Shown: piece by piece, positions 17,201 to 22,117 of the stretch | Numbering within the stretch: the stretch's first letter is position 1 | Layout of the letters: each line of letters starts with the position of its first letter | Assembly (NCBI GenBank): GCA_025458585.1 | Contig: JALOSD010000062.1 | Coordinates: 1-22,117 of the forward strand | Reading direction: 5' to 3' | Length of the DNA stretch: 22,117 nt | Source of the DNA: Burkholderiaceae bacterium | GTDB taxonomy: Bacteria > Pseudomonadota > Gammaproteobacteria > Burkholderiales > Burkholderiaceae_C | The notes under the pieces: model-generated | Database searches by the model: none | What the model saw: only the letters and a program-made list of their open reading frames with translations | What the model was told of the DNA's origin: nothing | Program-made: the position numbers and the translations under genes

Positions 17201-18015
17201 GCGCCGCGGCCGGTCGCGCCCTCGTCGCGAATCTCGCCGCCGGCGCCAGTGGCCGCGCCCGGGAACGGGCTGATCGCGGTCGGGTGGTTGTGCGTCTCGA
17301 CCTTCATCAGCACGTGGGCCGTCGTCTGGCGCGGCCCGTACTTGGGCGCGTTCGTGAAGCCCTCGGGCTGCCAGCGCTCGACCGGGCCGCCTTCCATGAT
17401 CGCGGCGTTGTCGCTGTAGGCGACCACCGTGCGCTGCGGGCTGCTCGCCTCGGTGTGGCGGATCATCGCGAACAGGCTGCGGTCCTGCCGCTGGCCGTCG
17501 ATCGTGAAGTCGGCGTTGAAGATCTTGTGCCGGCAGTGCTCGCTGTTGGCCTGCGCGAACATCATCAGCTCGACGTCGCTCGGGTTGCGGCCGAGCCGGC
17601 CGAACGCGTCGACGAGGTAGTCGATCTCGTCGTCGGACAGTGCGAGGCCGAACTCGGCGTTCGCGCGCACGAGCGCCTCGCGCCCGGCGCCGAGCACGTC
17701 GACGTGCGCGAGCGGCGGCGCCGGCTGCGGGTCGAACAGGTGACGCGCGGCGTCGCGCTCGAAGGCGACGCTTTCCGTCATGCGGTCGTGCAGCAGCGCG
17801 GCCACCGCGTCGCGCTCGGCGTCGGCGAGCGGCTTCGGGCCGCCGAGCAGCCCGCTCTTAAGAGTCAGCCGGAACTCGGTCACGCGCTCGATGCGATGCA
17901 CCGGCAGGCCGCAGTTGCGTGCAATGTCGGTCGCCTTGCTCGCCCACGGCGACACGGTCCCCAGCCGCGGCATCACGACGACGAGTGCTCCGTCGCCGGC
18001 GGCGCTGGCCGGCAC
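14221..18015 (-). CDS. purL: FGAM synthase PurL, N-terminus disrupted
   Basis: Large single-chain phosphoribosylformylglycinamidine synthase, purine pathway step 4. From the GTG at 18015 the frame gives 1264 residues. Visible are the linker region VELMMFAQANSEHCRHKIFN, MKVETHNHPTAISPFPGAAT, DVGAGGLSNAFPEL, and the C-terminal glutamine amidotransferase domain with nucleophile Cys1108 in LGVCNGCQMM and His1229/Glu1231 in MPHPERVF. The remaining N-terminal PurS-like part starts at an ATG at 18130 in another frame, and about 30 residues of the usual sequence are missing between them. GTG at 18015 is only a fallback start without a good ribosome site. The rest looks complete. PurL is essential for purine prototrophy, so this is either a true lesion or an assembly error. 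Confidence 0.93.
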   Translation of the reverse strand: MPASAAGDGALVVVMPRLGTVSPWASKATDIARNCGLPVHRIERVTEFRLTLKSGLLGGPKPLADAERDAVAALLHDRMTESVAFERDAARHLFDPQPAPPLAHVDVLGAGREALVRANAEFGLALSDDEIDYLVDAFGRLGRNPSDVELMMFAQANSEHCRHKIFNADFTIDGQRQDRSLFAMIRHTEASSPQRTVVAYSDNAAIMEGGPVERWQPEGFTNAPKYGPRQTTAHVLMKVETHNHPTAISPFPGAATGAGGEIRDEGATGRGARPKAGLTGFSVSNLHLPQTNEPWERDPVGKPEHIASALQIMIDGPLGGAAFNNEFGRPNLGGYFRVYEQSVAGVRRGYHKPIMIAGGVGSIDAAQTHKVAFPAGTLLVQLGGPGMRIGMGGGAASSMAAGTNTAALDFDSVQRGNPEIQRRAQEVVNHCWALGERNPVLAIHDVGAGGLSNAFPELADGAGKGARFDLRRVPLEESGLAPKEIWCNESQERYVLAVDPALMPLFEQMCARERCPFAVVGVATDAPELIVEDGAGADGEGQRVIDMPMEVLLGKPPRMHRVVERVARAEAPLDLTGVKLEQVAFDVLRHPTVASKRFLITIGDRTVGGLSHRDPMVGPWQVPVADCAVTLADYRGVRGEAMAMGERTPLAALDAPASGRMAVAEAVTNLLAAPIELERVKLSANWMAACGEPGEDAALYDTVKAVGMALCPALGVGIPVGKDSLSMRTKWRDAQGDRQVVAPVSLIVSAFATLDDVRGTLTPQLQPGETTLLLVDLGGGRNRMGGSILVQTLGRFGDAVPDLDDPQRLKALVAAVNALRADGKLLAYHDRSDGGLWACVCEMAFAGHLGVSLNVDLLVTEGDGIGDSRAEYGDSKNWASQVSERRNELTLEALFAEELGAVLQVRRADRDAVIATLRAHGLGRVTHVVGVPNDRGVMEIWRDTKCVFSAPLEQLHQTWDEVSWRIARLRDDPACADSEHACAGSADDPGLNVHLTFDAADDVAAPFLNLARPAIAILREQGVNSQVEMSYALAAAGFDTYDVHMTDLQAGRARLDQFQGFVACGGFSYGDTLGAGEGWARSIRFNPALAEQFAAFFQRRDTIALGVCNGCQMMAALAPIIPGAEAWPAFTRNRSEQFEARLSLVEVLDSPSLFFAGMAGSRMPIAVAHGEGYADFSRRGDARRVERALRFVDHHGRPTEVYPFNPNGSAEGLTGVTTADGRFTVLMPHPERVFRQLQLSWTDGSVDGFSPWMRMFRNARLAFR

Positions 18016-18039
18016 GCCGTAGTCGAGCAGCGCCGCGAG

Positions 18040-18130
18040 CCGGTCGCGCTGCGCGCAGCGCGGCGGCGCGCGGGGCAGACAGGGCGTTGCCGCCTTCGAA
18101 GGGCGTCAGGTGCAAGGCGGTGGCAGGCAT
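18040..18130 (-). pseudogene. purL: Stranded N-terminal segment of purL
   Basis: From the ATG at 18130 the translation MPATALHLTPFEGGNALSA matches the normal PurL N-terminus (F-x-GGNALS). After about residue 22 it leaves the family. The proper continuation, RDRLAALLDYGVPASAAGDG, lies in a frame one base further on, from about 18048. The usual segment carrying the HVHW strand is absent. The junction is in a CG-rich run (GCGCTGCGCGCAGCGCG at 18045-18061). Confidence 0.8.
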
Positions 18131-18231
18131 GGGTCCCAAGGAGGCTGGGCGATGGGCAGGGCGGCGGGCGCGCCGCGCACGGGGCCGACGCGATCGGCGC
18201 CATGTCGCGGGCTGGGGCTTGCAGGCCAACG

Positions 18232-18237
18232 ATTCTA
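18232..18237 (-). promoter_or_regulatory. Candidate purL promoter -10
   Basis: On the minus strand CCTAGAAT contains the TAGAAT hexamer also seen before phaR and ratA. It would give purL a leader of about 95 nt (18131 to about 18225). No clear -35 is seen. Confidence 0.35.
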
Positions 18238-18245
18238 GGGTGCGA

Positions 18246-18254
18246 TGGGATAAT
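18246..18254 (+). promoter_or_regulatory. Extended -10 promoter of map
   Basis: TG-G-GATAAT is an extended -10 with the TG dinucleotide in the right place. It predicts a transcript start about 18261, only 2 nt before the map ATG, and no Shine-Dalgarno precedes the ATG, so map may be translated from a leaderless or near-leaderless mRNA. The box lies in the near-palindrome GGGAT-A-ATCCC. Confidence 0.45.
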
Positions 18255-18262
18255 CCCGGCGC

Positions 18263-19084
18263 ATGACGATCCTCTTGAAAACCGCCTCCGAGGTCGAGGC
18301 GATGCGCACGGCATGCCGCCTCGCGTCGGAGGTGCTCGACCTGCTGACGCCGTTCGTGAAACCCGGCGTCACGACGCTCGAGCTCGACCGCATCGCGCAC
18401 GACCACATGACGCGCGTGCAGGGCGGCGTGCCCGCGACGCTCGGTTACCAGCCGCCCGGCTACCCGCCGTTCCCGGCGTCGATCTGCACCTCGGTCAACC
18501 ACCAGGTCTGCCACGGCATCCCGAACGAGCGGCCGCTGAAGAACGGCGACATCGTCAACATCGACGTCACGATCATCAAGGACGGCTGGCACGGCGACAA
18601 CAGCCGCATGTACGTCGTCGGCGAGGGCTCGATCGCCGCGAAGCGCCTGTGCCAGATCACCTACGAGGCGATGTGGAAGGGCATCGTCAAGGTGCGCCCC
18701 GGCGCGCGCCTGGGCGACATCGGCCACGCGATCCAGACCTTCGCCGAGGCGGCCGGCTACTCCGTCGTGCGCGAGTTCTGCGGTCACGGCGTCGGGCGCA
18801 AGTTCCACGAGGAGCCGCAGGTGCTGCACTACGGCCGCCCCGGCACGCTCGAGGAGCTCAAGGCGGGCATGATCTTCACGATCGAGCCGATGATCAACCT
18901 GGGCCGGCGCGAGATCCGCGAGCTCGGCGACGGCTGGACGATCGTCACGCGCGACCGCTCGCTGTCGGCGCAGTGGGAGCACACCGTGCTCGTCACCGAG
19001 ACCGGCTACGAGGTCCTCACGCTGTCGGCCGGCAGCCCGCCGCCGCCGGCGTTCGCCCAGGGTGCCGTCGCCACCCCCGCCTGA
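18263..19084 (+). CDS. map: Methionine aminopeptidase, type I
   Basis: Removes N-terminal methionine from new proteins as they leave the ribosome. The 273-residue pita-bread fold shows all five metal ligands: Asp101 (VNIDVTI), Asp112 (WHGDNSR), His175 (EFCGHGVGRKF), Glu208 (IFTIEPM) and Glu239 (SAQWEHTVLV), plus substrate-site His84 (VCHGIPNE). A Pro/Ala-rich tail of about 20 residues follows the catalytic domain. The ATG at 18263 matches the family start (MTILLKTASEVEAMR). It diverges from purL and is followed after 1 nt by glnD, a common map-glnD pairing in proteobacteria. Confidence 0.97.
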   Translation: MTILLKTASEVEAMRTACRLASEVLDLLTPFVKPGVTTLELDRIAHDHMTRVQGGVPATLGYQPPGYPPFPASICTSVNHQVCHGIPNERPLKNGDIVNIDVTIIKDGWHGDNSRMYVVGEGSIAAKRLCQITYEAMWKGIVKVRPGARLGDIGHAIQTFAEAAGYSVVREFCGHGVGRKFHEEPQVLHYGRPGTLEELKAGMIFTIEPMINLGRREIRELGDGWTIVTRDRSLSAQWEHTVLVTETGYEVLTLSAGSPPPPAFAQGAVATPA

Positions 19085-19085
19085 C

Positions 19086-21698
19086 ATGCTCGCCCCCGGG
19101 GCCGCGCCCGACCTCGGCACGCTGCGGCAGCGCTTCCGCGACGGGAAGGCCGCGCTGCTGCAGGCGTTCGGCGCTGCTCACCCGAGCGCGCCGGCCGCGA
19201 CGCGGCTGCTGCGTGCGTTGACGCGCCACGTCGACGCGACGCTCGTCGAGCTGTGGCAGCGTTCGGCGATGCCCGCCGGCGCGGCGCTCGTCGCCGCCGG
19301 CGGCTACGGCCGCGGCGAGCTGTTCCCCTACTCCGACGTCGACGTGCTCGTGCTGCTGCCGGGCGCGCACGATCAGGCCACGCACGCCGCCATCGAGGGC
19401 TTCATCACCGCCTGCTGGGACGTCGGCCTCGAGATCGGCTCGTCGGTGCGCACCGTCGACGAGTGCCTGCAGGAGAGCGCGCGCGACGTCACCGTGTGCA
19501 CGGCGCTGCTCGAGTCGCGCCTGGTGTGCGGCGCCCGACGCCTGTTCGCCGACTTCCGGCGCGCGCACGCGGCGTCGATCGACGCCAAGGCGTTCCTGCG
19601 CGCGAAGACGCTCGAGATGCGCCAGCGCCACGTCAAGTACGAAGACACGCCGTACGCGCTCGAGCCGAACTGCAAGGAAAGCCCCGGCGGGCTACGCGAC
19701 CTGCAGGTCGTGATCTGGGTCGCGCGCGCCGCCGGCCTCGGGCGCAACTGGAAGGAGCTCGCCGCCAGCGGCCTGCTGACCACGTTCGAGGCCCGCCAGC
19801 TGCAGCGCAACGAGGGCCTGCTGAAGCTGATCCGCGCGCGGCTGCACCTCGTGGCAGGCCGGCGCGAGGACCGCCTCGTGTTCGACCTGCAGACCGCGGT
19901 GGCCGAGAGCTTCGGCTTCGCCTCGACGCCGTCGCAGCGCGCCTCCGAACGGCTGATGCGCCGCTACTACTGGGCGGCGAAGGCGGTGACGCAGCTCAAC
20001 CAGATCCTGATGCTCAACATCGAGGAGCGCATCACCGGCTCGGAGCAGGCGCCGATGCGCCCGCTCGACGATCCGCGGTTCCTCGACCGCGGCGGCCTGC
20101 TCGAAGTCGCGAGCGACGACCTGTACCAGCGCAACCCCGACGCGATCCTGCACACCTTCCACGTCTACCAGAGCACACCCGGCATCGAGGGGCTGTCGGC
20201 ACGCACGCTGCGCGCGCTGTACAACGCGCGCAACCGCATGGACGCGGCGTTCCGCCGCGCACCCGCGAACCGGCGCACCTTCATGCAGATCCTGCAGCAG
20301 CGCGAGCGGCAGACGCACGTGCTGCGGCTGATGAACCAGACGAGCGTGCTCGGGCGCTACCTGTGGGTGTTCCGCCGCATCGTCGGCCAGATGCAGCACG
20401 ACCTGTTCCACGTCTACACGGTGGACCAGCACATCCTGATGGTCGTGCGCAACGTGCGGCGCTTCTTCATCCCCGAGCACGCGCACGAGTACCCGTTCTG
20501 CTCGCAGCTCGCGCTGCAGTGGGACAAGCCCTGGCTGCTGTACGTGGCCGCGCTGTTCCACGACGTCGCGAAGGGCCGCGGCGGCGACCACTCCGAACTC
20601 GGCGCGATGGAGGTGCGCCGCTTCGCGCGCGCGCACGGCATCGCCCGCGCCGACACGCGCCTGCTCGAGTTCCTCGTGCGCGAGCACCTGACGATGTCGC
20701 GCGTCGCGCAGAAGGAGGACCTGTCCGACCCTGACGTCGTGCAGGCCTTCGCACGGCTGGTGGAGAACGAACGCACGCTGACCGGGCTGTACCTGCTGAC
20801 GGTGGCCGACATCCGCGGCACGAGCCCCAGGGTGTGGAACGCGTGGAAGGGCAAGCTGCTCGAGGACCTGTACCGGCGAACGCTGCGCGCGCTCGGCGGC
20901 GCGAAGCCGAACCTCGACGCCGAGACCGAGGCGCGCAAGGCCGAGGCGCGCACGGCGCTTGCGCTCGCGTCGATGCTGCCCGGCACCGAGACCGCGCTGT
21001 GGAACACGCTCGAGGTGAGCTACTTCGCGCGCCACGACGCGCCCGACATCGCGTGGCACGCGCGCGTGCTGTGGCGCCACGTGAAGACCGGCGCGCCGGT
21101 CGTGCGGGCACGCCCGTCGTCGGTCGGCGAGGGGCTGCAGGTGCTCGTCTACGCGCCCGACAAGCCCGACCTGTTCGCGCGCATCTGCGGCTACTTCGAC
21201 GGCGCGGGCTTCAACATCCAGGACGCGAAGATCCACACGACGCGCGCCGGCTACGCGCTCGACACGTTCCAGGTCGTGCACCCGCAGGTCGAGGGCGCCG
21301 AGAGCGGTGCCGCCTACCGCGACCTGACGGCGCTGGTCGAGAACCGGCTGCACGACGCTCTCGTCGCCGAGGGCCCGCTGCCGCCGCCGAGCCGCGGCCG
21401 CGTCTCGCGGCGAGTGCGCTCGTTCCCGGTCACCCCGCGCGTGTCGCTGCGCCCCGACGAGCGCGCGCAGCGCTGGCTGCTGTCGATCAGCACGAGCGAC
21501 CGCTCGGGACTGCTGTACGGCATCGCGCGCGTGCTCGCGCGGCACCACGTGAACCTGCAGCTCGCGAAGGTGACGACGCTCGGCGAGCGCGTCGAAGACA
21601 CGTTCCTCGTCGACGGCCCCGAACTGCAGAAGTCGAAGGCGCAGCTGCAGATCGAGAGCGAGTTGCTCGACGCCGTCGCGCCGCTGCCGCCCGCCTGA
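19086..21698 (+). CDS. glnD: Bifunctional uridylyltransferase/UMP-removing GlnD
   Basis: Senses glutamine and controls nitrogen metabolism by adding UMP to, or removing it from, PII proteins (GlnB/GlnK). The 870 residues show the nucleotidyltransferase motif GGYGRGELFPYSDVDVLVL (Gly72-Gly73, Asp84, Asp86), the linker PNCKESPGGLRDLQ, and an HD hydrolase domain with His492-Asp493 in ALFHDVAKGRGGDHSELG. Two C-terminal ACT domains that bind glutamine begin near residue 684 (LQVLVYAPDKPDLFARI) and 797 (WLLSISTSDRSGLLYGI). I start it at the ATG one nt after the map stop; an in-frame GTG at 19062 would overlap map by 23 nt and add eight residues of Pro-rich sequence. It appears intact and coupled to map. 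Confidence 0.97.
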   Translation: MLAPGAAPDLGTLRQRFRDGKAALLQAFGAAHPSAPAATRLLRALTRHVDATLVELWQRSAMPAGAALVAAGGYGRGELFPYSDVDVLVLLPGAHDQATHAAIEGFITACWDVGLEIGSSVRTVDECLQESARDVTVCTALLESRLVCGARRLFADFRRAHAASIDAKAFLRAKTLEMRQRHVKYEDTPYALEPNCKESPGGLRDLQVVIWVARAAGLGRNWKELAASGLLTTFEARQLQRNEGLLKLIRARLHLVAGRREDRLVFDLQTAVAESFGFASTPSQRASERLMRRYYWAAKAVTQLNQILMLNIEERITGSEQAPMRPLDDPRFLDRGGLLEVASDDLYQRNPDAILHTFHVYQSTPGIEGLSARTLRALYNARNRMDAAFRRAPANRRTFMQILQQRERQTHVLRLMNQTSVLGRYLWVFRRIVGQMQHDLFHVYTVDQHILMVVRNVRRFFIPEHAHEYPFCSQLALQWDKPWLLYVAALFHDVAKGRGGDHSELGAMEVRRFARAHGIARADTRLLEFLVREHLTMSRVAQKEDLSDPDVVQAFARLVENERTLTGLYLLTVADIRGTSPRVWNAWKGKLLEDLYRRTLRALGGAKPNLDAETEARKAEARTALALASMLPGTETALWNTLEVSYFARHDAPDIAWHARVLWRHVKTGAPVVRARPSSVGEGLQVLVYAPDKPDLFARICGYFDGAGFNIQDAKIHTTRAGYALDTFQVVHPQVEGAESGAAYRDLTALVENRLHDALVAEGPLPPPSRGRVSRRVRSFPVTPRVSLRPDERAQRWLLSISTSDRSGLLYGIARVLARHHVNLQLAKVTTLGERVEDTFLVDGPELQKSKAQLQIESELLDAVAPLPPA

Positions 21699-21712
21699 CA
21701 TGAGCCACCCCC

Positions 21713-21785
21713 GAAGCGCCTTAGGCGCTCCCCCTCGAGGGGGCGCCGCCAGCGGACCGGCGGAGCCGGATCCGCGGGGGCCGCT
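21713..21785. repeat. Triple-hairpin intergenic element (REP-like)
   Basis: Three inverted repeats follow glnD in a row. They are AGCGCCT-T-AGGCGCT (21715-21729), the perfect 14-bp palindrome CCCCCTCGAGGGGG (21730-21743), and a 10-bp stem with one bulge, GCGGACCGGC/GCCGGATCCGC (21752-21775). The composition resembles abundant intergenic palindromic elements I recall from Burkholderiales genomes. It could end glnD transcription or be a mobile REP-type repeat; there is no T-run. Confidence 0.6.
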
Positions 21786-21841
21786 TGAAGCCGTGCGGTT
21801 CATCGGGTGCAGGTGCCGTCGGCACGGCACGGACAACTGAC

Positions 21842-22117
21842 GTGGCGGTGACGACGATCGACGCACGCGCCGTCGCCGACGGCCGCGCCGGCTGCGACAC
21901 CGTGATCGACGTGCGCTCCCCGGCCGAGTTCGCCTCCGACCACCTGCCCGGCGCCGTCAACTGGCCGGTGCTCGACGACCGCGAGCGGCGCCTCGTCGGC
22001 ACGCTCTACACGCAGATCTCGGCGCACGAGGCGCGCAAGGTCGGCGCCGCGCTCGTCGCGCGCAACATCGCGACCCACCTCGAACGCTGGGTGGCCGACC
22101 ACCCGCGCGACTGGCGC
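21842..22117 (+). CDS. mnmH: tRNA 2-selenouridine synthase, N-terminal part
   Basis: The first 92 codons of MnmH/SelU, cut by the window end. The enzyme replaces sulfur by selenium at the wobble 2-thiouridine of some tRNAs, using selenophosphate. The visible part is the N-terminal rhodanese domain: TVIDVRSPAEFASDHLPGAV, NWPVLDDRERRLVGTLY, then HEARKVGAALVARNIATHLE, all characteristic of this family. The catalytic cysteine and the P-loop domain lie beyond the edge. The start is uncertain: GTG at 21842 or GTG at 21848 are both possible, and neither has a clear ribosome site. It is separated from glnD by the hairpin repeat, so it probably has its own transcript. Selenium metabolism genes (selD) would be expected elsewhere. 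Confidence 0.85.
   Translation, partial: MAVTTIDARAVADGRAGCDTVIDVRSPAEFASDHLPGAVNWPVLDDRERRLVGTLYTQISAHEARKVGAALVARNIATHLERWVADHPRDWR

Noticed and set aside
17858..19120. Minus-strand frame across purL start, map and glnD start
   Set aside because: It carries the genuine PurL N-terminal segment by chance of frame; the remainder is antisense to map.
14329..19221. Very long plus-strand open frame (about 1630 codons) opposite purL, running into map and glnD
   Set aside because: Its composition (Arg/His/Ala/Val/Asp-rich, no domains) is that of antisense to GC-rich codons, and it covers two well-identified genes on other frames.
19692..21866. Long minus-strand open frame opposite glnD
   Set aside because: Antisense shadow of GlnD; no recognisable domain or ribosome site.

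Overview
The window looks like chromosomal DNA from a high-GC betaproteobacterium, most likely Burkholderiales (Rubrivivax/Leptothrix/Methylibium-like). The protein sequences (GuaA, GuaB, PhaR, RimO, PurL, GlnD), the ratA-rnfH/smpB arrangement, the phaR-rimO pairing and the very GC-rich third codon positions all fit. This placement is from recall of family sequences; no search was run.

Layout. (1) Positions 1 to about 2530 are an accessory segment, visibly less GC-rich than the rest. It holds two divergent toxin-antitoxin modules: a Phd/YefM-VapC pair on the minus strand and a HigBA-like pair on the plus strand. About 650 bp without a recognisable gene follow, with repeats: five TTTACCGTCA copies, then two arrays of 10-bp CGATAGAYCT-like units flanking a near-palindrome. 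These repeats abut the 3' end of guaA, a known integration hotspot, so this may be the edge of a genomic island. (2) 2533-6855, minus: guaB, an MFS exporter and guaA in one tight unit for GMP synthesis. (3) 6998-8740: a secreted DUF4124 protein, ratA-rnfH, and divergent smpB. (4) 8756-11976, minus: phaR, rimO and metC (PHA control, ribosomal protein S12 modification, methionine synthesis). (5) 12085-14228: a persulfide dioxygenase-rhodanese fusion, diverging from a DUF72 protein. (6) 14221-18130, minus: purL (FGAM synthase). (7) 18263-22117, plus: map, glnD, a triple-hairpin intergenic repeat, and the start of mnmH/selU, cut by the window end.

The main surprise is that three otherwise well-conserved core genes each lack an internal segment. 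smpB lost about 17 residues before its tail, with a frameshift. The persulfide dioxygenase lost about 37 residues in frame, including its HxHxDH metal motif. purL lost roughly 30 residues near its N-terminus, with a frameshift. Either these are real deletions in a decaying genome or the assembly has dropped GC-rich segments; read mapping would decide. I found no convincing novel defence or biosynthetic system. The most system-like signals are the candidate attachment region next to guaA, the exporter embedded between guaB and guaA, and a symmetric -10 element shared by ratA and smpB.
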